Shown in pieces: positions 27,986 to 40,484 of a stretch of DNA of 64,000 bases. The position numbers and the translations under genes are program-made. Each line of letters begins with the position of its first letter. The first letter of the stretch is position 1. The notes below the pieces were generated by a model. It saw nothing but the letters and a program-made list of their open reading frames with translations. It was not told the origin of the DNA and ran no database searches. Source of the stretch: a bacterium (GTDB lineage Bacteria > Desulfobacterota > Binatia > DP-6). The stretch lies in contig JAHCID010000011.1 of assembly GCA_026129405.1 (NCBI GenBank), positions 62,001-126,000 on the forward strand, read 5' to 3'.

Positions 27986-30518
27986 GGCGTTCCTCCAGCG
28001 AGGCGGGCTCGACCGGCGTCAGCGGGACGCCGTCGGCCGCAGGCCCGGCGGGCAGCTCCACGCGCCCCAGCGCGACCGCGGCGCGACGCACGAGCGGATC
28101 GCCGCTCTCGGTCGCGGCGGCGAGCGCGAGCCGCGCCTTCGCCCCCGTCGCGGCGCGTGAAGGCGATGCGCACGAGACCGGCGGCGGCGCCCGCCCGGGC
28201 CCGCACGCCGGGCCGAAGGCGGCTGCGCCTCGTAACGCGCCGTCGCGGCGTTCACCCAGTCGCCCACCGGCGAGCGCGGCGTCGCCCGCCGACGACGAAG
28301 GCGGCGGCGATCTCGCCGTCGAGGGCGTCGTCCAGGAGCGCTCCGCCGCGAGGCCCGCGGCGGTTCGGGTCGCCGTCGGCGAGCGCGATCCGGGTCCGCA
28401 CGCGGGCGAGCCGCGGGACGAGCGCGGATTCCATGGTGCGCGGCTCGATCCGCGCCACCGCGCCGCGCGCCCGGCGACGGCGCCGGCCACGAGCGCCGCC
28501 TCGGCGTAGGCGATGCGGCCCCCCGGGTCGCGGCCGGTGGCGTCGAACGCGAGCAGGCGTGCGGCCTCGCCCGGCAGACCGAGGCGGGCGAGCGCGTCGG
28601 CGATCACCGCGCGGTCGCGCGGGTCGAGCACCTGGCGCACCGTGGTCGTGTGCGCGGCGTAGAGCGTCGCCAGCCCCGGCCAGTCCTCGGCGGCGCGCAG
28701 CGAGCGGACCAGATCGCCGAGAAGCCCGGCGCGGCGAGCGTCGGCCTCGCGCTGCCCCTGCGGGCCGAGCTGCGCGGCGCGATCGAGGATGTCGAGCGCG
28801 TCGCCGAAGCGACCGCTGCGCGCGGTGGCGTCGGCGGCCTCGCCGAGCAGCTCGGCGCGCGGCGCGGCCGGGCCGTCGCCGGCGGCGAGCTCGGTGAGGC
28901 GCGCGGCGGCACGGCCGGCGTCGCCGCGGACGTCGAGCCGGGCGAGGCCGATCTCGGCCTCGAGCACGGTCGCGCGCGCGACGCGCCGTCCGAGCACGCG
29001 CTCGAAGGCGACCCGCGCGGTGTTCAGATCCTCGTCCTCGAGCGCGAGCCGTCCCTGGAGCAGGTCCAGCTTGGCGTCCTCCTCCGGCGTGGTGCGCTCG
29101 CGCGGCGCATCGAGCAGCGCCCGGGCCTCGGCCCGACCGCCGGCGGCGGCGATCGCCTCGGCGCGATCGTGCAGCGCGCTCGGCGTCGTCGCCACCGTCT
29201 CCGGGCACTCGGCGGCGACGCGGCGGAAGAGCGTCGCCGCGGCGTCGGCGCGGCCGACGGCGCGCTCCTGCCGCGCCTCTTCGACGCGACACTCGCAGGC
29301 GAGCTCCGCTCCGCCCGAGACGCGCGCCTCGCGCAGGCGCTTGCGCGCGTCGTCGAGCCGACCCCGCGCGCGCAGCGCGGCGGCGAGCCCGAGGCGCGCG
29401 TACGGTGCGAGCGCATCCGACGGGAAGCGGTCGAGGAAGATCGCATAGGCGGAGCTGGCCTCCGGCTGGAAGCCGAGCCATGCCGCCGCGAGTCCCACCA
29501 TCAGCTGCGCGCGCGGCGCCTCCGCGAAGTCGGGGGCGTTGCGCACGGCGCGCTCGTAGGCCGCGATCGCCTCCAGCGTGTCGTCCTGGCCGACCAGCGC
29601 GCGCGCCAGGAGCACGTCGCCGGCGAGGAACAGCGCGGCCGTCGACGCGGGCTGCGCCGGCGGCGGCGGCGGCACGGTGCCGTCGCTGCGCCACCGGCGG
29701 AGCGTCGCGCAGCGGCACGCCGCCGGTCGCCGTACTCGGCGCGCTCGAGGGCCGGCAGCACGAGGCGCATGCCCTGCACCAGCGTGTACGGCGTGCCGGC
29801 GATCAGCGCCGGACGGCGGCGTCGGCACCGGCGCCGCGGCCTCGAGCGGCAGGGACGGCAGGTACGGGCACCGGCGCCGACGGGCCCGGGCTGCGTCGTC
29901 CGACGGCCGGCTCGCCCGGCGGCAGCCGCCGGCCTGCCGGGCGCCGCGGCGGCGGGCGGGGCGGCCGGCCGGCGGCGGCGCAGCCAGGCGGCGCGCGGCG
30001 ACCGTCGCCACCGCGAGGCGCCCGGCGGGACGCGCGGGCGCGGCCGCGTCGCGCACCGGCACGCGCGGCGCCGGCGTGGCGAGCGGGCGCGGCGCCGGCG
30101 CCGCGGCGACCGGCTCCGGCGCGAGCCGCAGGCGCAGCTCACGCCCGCGCGCGCCGAGCGTGAAGCCCGTCGGCCGCTCGAGCTCGATCACCACGCGCGC
30201 GGTCGACGGATCGTGCTGTCCCGTGCGCACCGCCCGCACCTGCCCGCGGCCGGCAAAGGCGCGCGCCAGGCGCGGATCGAGCTGCGTCCCGGCCACGTCG
30301 ACGTAGACGCGCTCCGGCGCGCCGTCGCTCGCGGGCAGACGCCGGGCCAGCCCCTCCGCCCGAGCGCTCAGGAGGATGCGGACCTCGCGCTCGCCGACCT
30401 CGATGCGTTCGATGCGGGGGGACGGGGCCACCAGGCTCCGTCCCCCCTGTGCACCGTGTGGGGGCAGATCCACACCACGGGCGCCGGCCGTTCCACCGAT
30501 CACCACCGCACCCACCAT
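27975..30518 (-). CDS. AMIN-domain/TPR protein, with several apparent frameshifts
   Basis: Exported or periplasmic protein. The N-terminal part reads [15 protein letters not shown], then an AMIN-like domain ([53 protein letters not shown]) as in PilQ/AmiC. A Pro/Ala linker follows, then a long TPR array ([40 protein letters not shown] and many more). Better coding frames alternate near 29700-29950, 28290-28470 and 28140-28250, so several indels are likely. The start is uncertain. It lies behind a sigma-54 promoter and reads into the kinase. A link to motor or envelope scaffolding is a guess. Confidence 0.75.
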   Translation of the reverse strand: MVGAVVIGGTAGARGVDLPPHGAQGGRSLVAPSPRIERIEVGEREVRILLSARAEGLARRLPASDGAPERVYVDVAGTQLDPRLARAFAGRGQVRAVRTGQHDPSTARVVIELERPTGFTLGARGRELRLRLAPEPVAAAPAPRPLATPAPRVPVRDAAAPARPAGRLAVATVAARRLAAPPPAGRPARRRGARQAGGCRRASRPSDDAARARRRRCPYLPSLPLEAAAPVPTPPSGADRRHAVHAGAGHAPRAAGPRARRVRRPAACRCATLRRWRSDGTVPPPPPAQPASTAALFLAGDVLLARALVGQDDTLEAIAAYERAVRNAPDFAEAPRAQLMVGLAAAWLGFQPEASSAYAIFLDRFPSDALAPYARLGLAAALRARGRLDDARKRLREARVSGGAELACECRVEEARQERAVGRADAAATLFRRVAAECPETVATTPSALHDRAEAIAAAGGRAEARALLDAPRERTTPEEDAKLDLLQGRLALEDEDLNTARVAFERVLGRRVARATVLEAEIGLARLDVRGDAGRAAARLTELAAGDGPAAPRAELLGEAADATARSGRFGDALDILDRAAQLGPQGQREADARRAGLLGDLVRSLRAAEDWPGLATLYAAHTTTVRQVLDPRDRAVIADALARLGLPGEAARLLAFDATGRDPGGRIAYAEAALVAGAVAGRAARWRGSSRAPWNPRSSRGSPACGPGSRSPTATRTAAGLAAERSWTTPSTARSPPPSSSAGDAALAGGRLGERRDGALRGAAAFGPACGPGRAPPPVSCASPSRAATGAKARLALAAATESGDPLVRRAAVALGRVELPAGPAADGVPLTPVEPASLEERHAH

Positions 30519-30574
30519 CAGCCGGCCGCACCACCTCAGCAGCCCCCGCGCCTGCCCCACGGAGCGGCGGAGGG

Positions 30575-30590
30575 AGCAAGCCCGGTGCCA
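30575..30590 (-). promoter_or_regulatory. Sigma-54 promoter for the AMIN/TPR-kinase-activator-flgB operon
   Basis: Minus-strand TGGCAC-N5-TTGCT is a full consensus match. The predicted start near 30564 leaves a 46-nt leader to the ATG at 30518. Because the operon encodes the sigma-54 activator, this implies positive feedback. Confidence 0.75.
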
Positions 30591-30664
30591 CCGGGCAAAC
30601 CCTTCCGCTTCCGGTGCTTCCTGCCTGCCGCCGGCCCGCCCGCGCGGCGGGGGCTGACACTCCG

Positions 30665-30678
30665 GCCAGAGCCTTGAC
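30665..30678. promoter_or_regulatory. FleQ-like activator box
   Basis: GCCAGAGCCTTGAC matches GTCA-N6-TGAC with one mismatch. It lies 74 nt upstream of the sigma-54 core at 30575-30590. Confidence 0.35.
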
Positions 30679-30709
30679 GGTCCGCGGCCGGCAGGAGCTG
30701 CCGCCCCGG

Positions 30710-33796
<3,087 letters not shown>

Positions 33797-33800
<4 letters not shown>

Positions 33801-34816
33801 GGCGGCCCGCTCCCCGGGTCGAGCCGCGCGACCGCGCCCGGCACCCGCGACGGACCGCCCAGATGGCCGATGCGCCGCATGACTGCGTCGACCCGCGGCA
33901 GCGTCAGCTCGAGGAGCCCGCCCGGCGCGAGGTAGCGGGCCTGCTCGTGCGCCGGCACGAGGCGGATGCCGCGCCCCAGCACGGCGCGGAACTCGCGCGG
34001 CTCGATGCCCTCGCGCGCCGCCATCGTCGCGTGCGCCTCGTCGGGGTGCGCCTCGGCGAAGCGCCGCGCGGCCTCGAAGGCGCGCGCGATGGCCCGGGCG
34101 TGGTGCGGGCGCTCGGCGACGAGCGCGGCGTCGAGCGCGACCACGTCGACGATCTCGCCCGGCAGCGCGCGGCTGCTGAACACGGGCACCGCCCCCAACC
34201 GCTCCAGCCCCGCCGCGAACGGCGGATACGTCACCGCCGCGTCGACCTCGCCGGCGGCGAACGCCTCGGCGATGTGCGTCTGGTCGATGAACACCGGCGC
34301 GACGTCCGCGAGCGTCAGACCGTGCGCCACGAGCGCGCGCGCGAGCAGGTAGACGCCGCTCGACGCCGGCTCGGCCGCGACGCGCCGGCCGCGGAGCGCC
34401 GCCACGTCGCCCAGGCCCGGCCGCGCGAGCACCACGTCGGCCCCGTCGGAGGTGTCGACCACGAGGATCGCCTGGGGATCGCGGCCGGCTACGCTGCGTG
34501 CGCCGAGCAGCTCGACGACGGTGCAGGCGAGCCCGTCGGTCTGGCCGCGCTCGTAGGCGCGGCGCGCGTCCGCGAGCGAGCTCAGCTCGACGAGGTGCAC
34601 CGGCACGCCGGCCTCGGCGAAGAGCCCCTGCTCCTGCGCCAGGTAGAGGAGGTCGAACGGCGGCCAGGGGTGCACCGCGATGCGGATGGGCGCCGGCGAC
34701 TCGGCGCGGCAGCCCGCGAGGACGAGCGCCAGCACGCCGGCGCACAGCCAGCGGTTGCCGCGTCGCCGCCCGCCCGGCCCGCGCACGCCGGCCCGCCGCC
34801 CGCCCGACGGCGTCAC
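33797..34816 (-). CDS. SsuA/THI5-like periplasmic-binding lipoprotein
   Basis: 339 residues from a GTG at 34816. Lipobox LALVLAGC places the lipidated Cys at about residue 36. The mature part is an NMT1/SsuA-type binding protein: [80 protein letters not shown] and [18 protein letters not shown]. No permease or ATPase gene is nearby. Overlaps of 4 nt join it to the 181-residue gene and to the hybrid kinase, which suggests it may act as a ligand receptor for the kinase rather than for transport. Confidence 0.88.
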
Positions 34817-35358
34817 GCCGTGCCGAGCAGCGCGGGCACGAGCTCGACGATCAGGATCTGCGCCACCTCGTCCCAGCGCCCGGCGCGCTCGGCGTCGGTG
34901 AGCCGGCCGCCCACGCGCTCCAGCACCGCGACGATGCCCGCACAGCGCGGCGCCCCGCCCTCGATGACGGCGAGGTGCTGGTCGAGCTCGAGGACGAGCC
35001 CCAGATCGCGCGACGCCGTGGCGAGGAGAGCGTTCGCCGCCTGGACCTCGCCGTGCGCGAAGCCGTCCGCCGCCCGCGCCAGGCGATCGGCGATGTGGCG
35101 CAGGTGGTCGCCGATCTGCCCGCGGCGCTCGGCCGCGAACTCCACCGGCGTCAGCGTCGTCACGGCGACGGTCTCCGAGCCGGCGAGGCGCCACGCCGCC
35201 AGAGCGACGCTGTCGGTGAAGTCGGCGGCGCGGCCGTCGACCTCGACGTCGGTGATGGTGCGATCGGGGTCCACGTGCGGCACGAGGGCCTCGAGCAGCT
35301 CGCCCAGGCTCCCCGGCCGCGGCAGCGCGACGGCCGCGCCGTCAAGCGTGATGTGCAT
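34813..35358 (-). CDS. Unknown two-part protein, 181 residues
   Basis: Not recognised. It starts [20 protein letters not shown] at the ATG 35358, with GGGAGGAC 10-14 nt before it. The first about 75 residues look beta-rich, like a small beta-grasp fold ([33 protein letters not shown]). Residues 75-181 are helical ([58 protein letters not shown]). The helical tail recalls FliS-type or flagellin-associated chaperones, but this is weak. It overlaps the heptosyltransferase gene by 17 nt and the lipoprotein gene by 4 nt. Confidence 0.65.
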   Translation of the reverse strand: MHITLDGAAVALPRPGSLGELLEALVPHVDPDRTITDVEVDGRAADFTDSVALAAWRLAGSETVAVTTLTPVEFAAERRGQIGDHLRHIADRLARAADGFAHGEVQAANALLATASRDLGLVLELDQHLAVIEGGAPRCAGIVAVLERVGGRLTDAERAGRWDEVAQILIVELVPALLGTA

Positions 35359-36952
35359 CGGTTCGTCCTCCCTGGAGCAACGTCGCGAGACGCTCGGCGC
35401 GCTCGGCGAGCCGGTCGTGCAGGCCACGGGTGGCGGCGGCGAGAGCCGGCACGTCGTCGCCGTCGAGGTTCTCCTTGTCGAAGCGCAGCACCTGGCAGAG
35501 CAGGCTCGCGGGCTCGTGCATGGCGCCGAAGCGCAGCAGCGCGGCGTCGAGCTCCTCGAGCCGGCGGGCCGCGGTCTCCAGACCCGCGAGGTCGGCCGCG
35601 TCGCGGGCCAGGGCCTCGACGCGCGCCGCCTGCGCCCGCCCTTCGCTCGCCAGCTCGGCGAGCCGCGCGAGCGTGCGCGCCTCGGCCGGCAGCGCGGCGC
35701 CGAGCGGCGCCGGCGGCGTGCCGTCGAGCTCGGCCTTCCAGAACAGCCGATAGGCGCGGCGCAGCGTCTCGGCGCGGCTCGCCGCCGCCGGCCCGAGGCG
35801 CACGGCCTCGAAGAGGCCCTCGGCGTCGAAGCCGGTGCGATACCAGGCCACGTCCGGCCAGCGCACCGAGGCCGCCGCGAGCGCCGTCCAGTCGCCAGCG
35901 CGCCGCGCCACCACCGCCTCGGCGACCGCCTCGGGCGCGAACGTGTCGCGGCAGAACGGCTCGAGGCAGGTGACGTTGTGGTCGCACGGCGCGCACGCGA
36001 CCTCGGCGTGCAGGCAGACGTGATCCGGCGCGTACGGCCCGGTGTCGAACGGCAGCGCCGGGCCGAAGAACAGCGCCACCACCGGCGTGCCGACCGCGAC
36101 CGCCATGTGCATCGGCCCGGTGTCGCCCGTCACCAGCACGTCGCAGCGTGCGAGCAGCGCCCCCAGCTCGTCCACCGACGTCCGCCCGCAGCAGTCGATC
36201 GCCAGCGGCCCGAGCGCCGCCGCGATCTCCTCGGCGACCGGCCGGTCGCCGCCGCCGCCGCAGAGGACGACGCGCGCGCCGATGCGCTCCGCGAGCAGCC
36301 GCGCCACGGCGACGAAGCGCGCCGCGGGCCAGCGGCGCACGGCGCGGCTGGCGCCGAGCTGGAAGCCGACCAGCGGCACGCCGGGCGCCGCGCCCGCGGC
36401 GGCGAGCCGCTCCGCGACGGCGGCGTGCGCGGCGGCGGGCACCCGATAGGCCAGCGCCTGCGGCCCGCGGCGCACGCCGGCGACGCGCTTGTAGTAGTCG
36501 ACGAGGTTGAACGGCGCCTGCCGGCGCTGCAGGCAGCTCGCCGAGAAGAGCCGCGACCACGGATGCGAGATCAGGCGGTGGCCGTCGCTGGTCATCGTCC
36601 AGCCGCGCGTATCGGCGACGCCGATCAGGCGCAGCAGCACGGCGCTCATCTTGGAGCTCGAGTAGTTGAGCGCGAGATCGAAGCGCTCGGCGCGCAGCGC
36701 CGTCACCAGCGCCTCGACCGTGCGGTAGGCGCCGAGGAGGTCGTCCCGCAGCATGGTGCGGCCGAGCGCGTCGAGGTCGATCGGCCAGACGCGGTCGATG
36801 CCGGGCAGGCCGTCGCAGACGGCGGCGAAGTTGCGCTCGACCACCACCGTCACGTGCGCGTCCGGGTGCTCCTCGCGCAGCCCGGCGATCGTCGGCCCGG
36901 TCTGGAGGAGATCCCCGAAGCGGGTGAGGTTCACGACCAGGACGCGCCTCAT
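35342..36952 (-). CDS. Glycosyltransferase family 9 (heptosyltransferase-like) with C-terminal helical domain
   Basis: 536 residues. Residues 1 to about 350 are a GT9 enzyme: RRVLVVNLTRFGDLLQTGPT, VVVERNFAAVCDGLPGID, GFQLGASRAVRRWPAARFVA, RVVLCGGGGDRPVAEEIAAA and LVTGDTGPMHMAVAVGTPVV, ending in the CxxCDHNVTCLEPFC-type cysteine segment common in such enzymes. The C-terminal about 170 residues are helical and charged (ARTLARLAELASEGRAQAAR) and are not typical of LPS heptosyltransferases. It overlaps the next glycosyltransferase gene by 4 nt. The location suggests flagellin or surface glycosylation. Confidence 0.88.
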   Translation of the reverse strand: MRRVLVVNLTRFGDLLQTGPTIAGLREEHPDAHVTVVVERNFAAVCDGLPGIDRVWPIDLDALGRTMLRDDLLGAYRTVEALVTALRAERFDLALNYSSSKMSAVLLRLIGVADTRGWTMTSDGHRLISHPWSRLFSASCLQRRQAPFNLVDYYKRVAGVRRGPQALAYRVPAAAHAAVAERLAAAGAAPGVPLVGFQLGASRAVRRWPAARFVAVARLLAERIGARVVLCGGGGDRPVAEEIAAALGPLAIDCCGRTSVDELGALLARCDVLVTGDTGPMHMAVAVGTPVVALFFGPALPFDTGPYAPDHVCLHAEVACAPCDHNVTCLEPFCRDTFAPEAVAEAVVARRAGDWTALAAASVRWPDVAWYRTGFDAEGLFEAVRLGPAAASRAETLRRAYRLFWKAELDGTPPAPLGAALPAEARTLARLAELASEGRAQAARVEALARDAADLAGLETAARRLEELDAALLRFGAMHEPASLLCQVLRFDKENLDGDDVPALAAATRGLHDRLAERAERLATLLQGGRTDAHHA

Positions 36953-38754
36953 GCCCGCGCCTCGCGCACGTAGAGCTCGTCGAACTGGTGGAGGAAGAGG
37001 AGGATCTGCTCGGGCTCCGAGAGGCCGCCCTCGCGGCGCAGGAGGCGCTGCACCAGGCCATCGAGCGTGAACGGCGTCGCGGCGGGCACGGTGCCGAGGA
37101 AGGCGCCCAGGGGCGAGCCGGCCTCGGCGCGCGCCACGTCGCCGGCGGTCGCGCGGCGCGGCCGCGCGCGCAGGCGCTCGGCGTCGAGCCCGCAGACGGT
37201 CTCCAGCAGGCTCGCCATGCGGTGGCGGTAGGTGTGCTCGGCGAGCACGCGGCGGCGTGCCGCCGCCGCCGTCGTCATGCGGGCGGCGGGCCGCGCGAGC
37301 CAGTCGCGCACCAGCTCCGGCAGCGCGCCGGCGTCGGCGAAGGTGACGATCTCGCGCTCGGCCGCGAACAGCGGCGGCAGCAGCGCGCGCGCGTCCGTCA
37401 GCTGGAAGGCGCCGCAGGCGGCGAGCTCGAAGGTGCGCGGGTTCACGAAGTCGCCGCGTGGATCGACGCCGTCGACCCAGGTCGACGAGTGCAGATTCAG
37501 GTTGACGGTGGTGGCGTTGAAGATGCGCACCGAATCGTCGGTGCCGATGCGCGCCCCGTCCCGCTGCACGGCCGCCTCGACGATCCCCGCCCCGCCCCAC
37601 TCCGTGCCCCAGATGCGCAGCCCCTGCTCGAGCAGCGGCCGGAACGCCAGCCGGCGGTTGCGGTAGCCGGCGCCGACGAAGCCGACCGGCGCACCCAGCG
37701 CGGCGCGCTCGTCGGCCGACAGCGCCAGCGGCCGGTGCACGGACGGATCCGCCGCCAGGGGCAGGTAGTGCGCGCGCCCGCCGGTGGCGGCGCGCAGGTC
37801 GTCCAGAAACGTCCCCTGCTGGATGACGAAGAAGTGGTCGCAGGCCGGCGCCAGATCGCGCCAGTACGGGAACAGCCGGTGGTCCTCGACGAACCAGAAC
37901 GCGCGCAGCGCGCCGCGCTGGCCGATCTCGTGCAGCACGGCGGCGTCGACCGGCGCCTGCGCCATGCACAGCACGAGGTCCGGCTGCGCCGCCTCGACGG
38001 CGGCGAGGATGCCGGTCGCGAGGAAGCGCCCGAAGGCGCTCCGCACCACCCGGCGCGCGCCGGCGCTGGCCGTGAAGCGCGGGATGGCGTCCATCCCTGC
38101 CGCGTACGGCGCGAGGTCGAGCACGACGACGTCGTGGCCGAGCTCGCCGAGCGCGCGCGCACAGTAGAACGTGATCGGGTGCGAGCCGCCGCCGACGGGC
38201 GAGACGACCAGCACCCGCAGGCGCAGCCCGGCGAGCAGCGCGCGGGCCCCGAGCCGCTCGCGCGCGCCCTGGAGCGCGGCGCCGCCGCGCAGCAGCGCCG
38301 GCGCGTACGGGCAGAGCGCGAAGGCTCCCCAGGCGTCGAGCACCTCCGCCGCCGGCGCCTCGCGCAGCAGCATCGTGCGCGCCAGCACCGCGGTGAGATC
38401 GCGCGCGGCGAGCGCCGTGCGCACGAGCCGCAGGTCGGGCTCGACGACCACCACCGGCCCGTCCCATGCCGCACCCAGCGCCTCGACGTGCCAGCCGAGC
38501 CCGAAGCCGAGCACCACGGCCGTCGCACGCGGGCCGAGCGGCTCCAGGCGCGCCCGTTGGCCCTGCGCCCAGCGCACGCCGTCGCGGCGCGGGTCGCGGG
38601 CGTTGTGGAGCAGCACGCCGCCCGCGGTGAGCGTCGCATCCCCGCTCGGGGCGAGCACCGGCGCCTCGGGCAGCGGCGCCGCGGCGCGCACCAGCTCGGC
38701 CAGCGCCGCGTCGCGCGCGAGCGCGCGCAGGTTGGCTTCGAGGAACGCGCTCAC
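36949..38754 (-). CDS. CgeB-type glycosyltransferase with N-terminal methyltransferase-like domain
   Basis: 601 residues from a GTG at 38754. The N-terminal part (about 70-150: ATAVVLGFGLGWHVEALGAA, VVVVEPDLRLVRTALAARDL) resembles the Rossmann domain preceding DUF115/Maf-type flagellin glycosyltransferases. Residues about 180-500 are a CgeB/YkvP-type transferase (VLVVSPVGGGSHPITFYCAR, FWFVEDHRLFPYWRDLAPAC, GFVGAGYRNRRLAFRPLLEQ, IFNATTVNLNLHSSTWVDGV, RTFELAACGAFQLTDARALL). The C-terminus is helical. Such proteins occur in flagellar glycosylation islands. It has its own sigma-54 promoter. Confidence 0.85.
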   Translation of the reverse strand: MSAFLEANLRALARDAALAELVRAAAPLPEAPVLAPSGDATLTAGGVLLHNARDPRRDGVRWAQGQRARLEPLGPRATAVVLGFGLGWHVEALGAAWDGPVVVVEPDLRLVRTALAARDLTAVLARTMLLREAPAAEVLDAWGAFALCPYAPALLRGGAALQGARERLGARALLAGLRLRVLVVSPVGGGSHPITFYCARALGELGHDVVVLDLAPYAAGMDAIPRFTASAGARRVVRSAFGRFLATGILAAVEAAQPDLVLCMAQAPVDAAVLHEIGQRGALRAFWFVEDHRLFPYWRDLAPACDHFFVIQQGTFLDDLRAATGGRAHYLPLAADPSVHRPLALSADERAALGAPVGFVGAGYRNRRLAFRPLLEQGLRIWGTEWGGAGIVEAAVQRDGARIGTDDSVRIFNATTVNLNLHSSTWVDGVDPRGDFVNPRTFELAACGAFQLTDARALLPPLFAAEREIVTFADAGALPELVRDWLARPAARMTTAAAARRRVLAEHTYRHRMASLLETVCGLDAERLRARPRRATAGDVARAEAGSPLGAFLGTVPAATPFTLDGLVQRLLRREGGLSEPEQILLFLHQFDELYVREARA

Positions 38755-38813
38755 GCGCGGCCCCCGCCCGGCGCCGCGGGGGCGGTCGATCGACGGACGT
38801 CCACGCGGGCGTC

Positions 38814-38829
38814 AGCATGCGGCGTGCCA
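38814..38829 (-). promoter_or_regulatory. Sigma-54 promoter for the CgeB/heptosyltransferase operon
   Basis: Minus-strand TGGCACG-N4-ATGCT has the full -24 element including the following G and one mismatch in the -12 element. The predicted start near 38803 leaves a 48-nt leader. Confidence 0.6.
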
Positions 38830-38880
38830 TGTACCCGGCGCGCGGTCGGGCGCACGCGCGCCGCCGGACGGTGGTCCGGG

Positions 38881-38894
38881 GTCAGGACGTTGAC
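38881..38894. promoter_or_regulatory. FleQ-like activator box
   Basis: GTCAGGACGTTGAC is an exact GTCA-N6-TGAC palindrome, 51 nt upstream of the sigma-54 core at 38814-38829. It overlaps the stop codon of the upstream glycosyltransferase gene. Confidence 0.5.
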
Positions 38895-40231
38895 GCTGCC
38901 GCGCCGCCGCCCTGACGGTCGTCGTCCGCCGCCGGCGGCGGCGCCGCCTGGAGCTCGCGCAAGCCGTCGCGCACGCCGCTACCCGCGGGATGCCCGGGAT
39001 GCGCGGCGCACAGCGCCTCGGCCGCGTCGTAGGCGCGGGCGAGCGCCCCGCACTGCACCAGCGTGTCGATGTAGGCGAGATGGTCGGCGACGCCGCCGCC
39101 GTTGGCGACGACCCAGCCGAGCTGCGCCTCGGCGCGCGCCACCTCGCCGCGCTCGAGCGCGACCAGCCCGAGCACCGCGCTGCGGTCCGGCTCGTCCATC
39201 GGCCGGCGCAGCGCCAGCGTCTCGGCCTCGGCGAGATACGCGCCGCGGAGCGCGCGCGCGAGCGCGAGCGCCGCCGCCTGCGGCACCTTCGCCGCGTAGC
39301 GCGTGCACCAGTCGGCGAGCGCGCAGTAGGCCCGCGCCAGCCCGGCGTGGCGGATCGGCGCCGGCCGCCGCGGCGGCGCGCTCGCCGCCATCGCGAGCAC
39401 CGTGGCCGCCCGGTGCGACTCGAGATGCCGCGCCCGCACCGCCTCGCAGCCGCGCGCCGCGATGCGGGCGCGCGCCGGCTCGTCGGCGAGGAAGCGCTCG
39501 GCCAGCGCGACGAGGCCGCCGACGTCGCCGCGCTCGTAGGTGACGAGGTGCTCGCCGTCGCCGAACAGCTCCGGCAGCCCGTTGCCGGTGCGCTCGGTCA
39601 AAAGGAGCGCGCCGCTCGCCATGGCCTCGAAGACGCGCGCGTTGAGATCGCCGCGCACGGTCTGGTTCAGCACGATGCGGCTGCGCGCGAAGATCTCGGC
39701 GTACGGCCCCTGGGCCACGTGCAGCGGCAGGCGGGTGCGCAGCGCGTCCAGCAGGGCCACCCGCTCGGGGTGGAAGCGCGCGTCGAGCGAGCCCACGAAG
39801 GCGATCTCGTGTGCGAGCGTGCCGCCGGCGCGCGGCAGGTCGTCGGGCGCCCACAGCGGCAGCCACGCGGTGCCGCTCGCGCCCGCCTCGGCGAACATCG
39901 GCAGCCAGTCGCGCTGCGCGACCAGCGCGACGTCGGCGGCGCACGCGAGCGGCGCCTGCCAGAGGCCGTGGTGGTGCGCATCGACGGAGAGGAAGACGAG
40001 CGGGCACGGTGCGTCCTCGAGCCCGAGCACGGCGAGCGGCCGGCTGTCGTCGCCGAGCACGATGAGGTCCGGGGTCCATCCCGCCGGCAGCGCCGCGAGG
40101 ACGTCGCGCAGCGGCGCCGCCGCCTGCGCCTGGCGGAGATCGTGGTGGGCGTGCGGTCCCCACGCCAGCACCTCGTGCTCGCGACGCCAGCGTTCCCGGA
40201 AGTAGGGCGCGTGCAGCTCGAGGATTCGCAT
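38882..40231 (-). CDS. CgeB-type glycosyltransferase with TPR-like C-terminus
   Basis: 449 residues. I chose the ATG at 40231 (MRILELHAPYFRERWRREHE) with GGAGGT upstream over an ATG at 40261. Glycosyltransferase features: APCPLVFLSVDAHHHGLWQA, IAFVGSLDARFHPERVALLD, FARSRIVLNQTVRGDLNARV and FEAMASGALLLTERTGNGLP, i.e. the CgeB/GT1-like C-terminal acceptor motif. The C-terminal about 130 residues form TPR-like helices (RSAVLGLVALERGEVARAEA, YIDTLVQCGALARAYDAAEA). Probably acts with the other transferases on a surface or flagellar glycan. Confidence 0.85.
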   Translation of the reverse strand: MRILELHAPYFRERWRREHEVLAWGPHAHHDLRQAQAAAPLRDVLAALPAGWTPDLIVLGDDSRPLAVLGLEDAPCPLVFLSVDAHHHGLWQAPLACAADVALVAQRDWLPMFAEAGASGTAWLPLWAPDDLPRAGGTLAHEIAFVGSLDARFHPERVALLDALRTRLPLHVAQGPYAEIFARSRIVLNQTVRGDLNARVFEAMASGALLLTERTGNGLPELFGDGEHLVTYERGDVGGLVALAERFLADEPARARIAARGCEAVRARHLESHRAATVLAMAASAPPRRPAPIRHAGLARAYCALADWCTRYAAKVPQAAALALARALRGAYLAEAETLALRRPMDEPDRSAVLGLVALERGEVARAEAQLGWVVANGGGVADHLAYIDTLVQCGALARAYDAAEALCAAHPGHPAGSGVRDGLRELQAAPPPAADDDRQGGGAAASTS

Positions 40232-40249
40232 GTGACCTCCACCGGCGAA

Positions 40250-40265
40250 TGCAGCGGCCATGCCA
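40250..40265 (-). promoter_or_regulatory. Weak sigma-54-like element before the CgeB/TPR gene
   Basis: Minus-strand TGGCATG-N4-CTGCA keeps the GG and GC pairs at the right spacing with two other mismatches. The predicted start near 40239 would fall inside the Shine-Dalgarno, which is a problem. In favour is a shared activator box 74 nt upstream. Confidence 0.35.
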
Positions 40266-40339
40266 CGACGCGACGCCAGGCGCCGCGGGCACCCGGCAAG
40301 CGCTGCCCACGCGCAACGCTCAGGGACCCGTCACGCGCC

Positions 40340-40353
40340 GTCAGCGCGTTGAC
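40340..40353. promoter_or_regulatory. FleQ-like activator box between divergent genes
   Basis: GTCAGCGCGTTGAC is an exact GTCA-N6-TGAC box. It lies 82 nt from the plus-strand core at 40436 and 74 nt from the minus-strand core at 40265, so it could serve both. Confidence 0.5.
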
Positions 40354-40435
40354 CCCGCCTCGCGCGCCTGCGGCGCCGCGCCGCCGTTTCGCACCGTGCG
40401 CAGGCACGGCGCGACGCGCGCCGCACCACGCCGGG

Positions 40436-40451
40436 CGGCATGTCGCTTGCT
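40436..40451 (+). promoter_or_regulatory. Sigma-54 promoter for the radical-SAM genes
   Basis: CGGCATG-N4-TTGCT keeps both invariant pairs and the full -12 element. The predicted start near 40462 leaves a 23-nt leader containing GGAGGG. The 18 bp at 40435-40452 recur exactly at 50724-50741. Confidence 0.6.
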
Positions 40452-40484
40452 CGCACAGGCCCGCATGACCGCCGGAGGGCCGCG

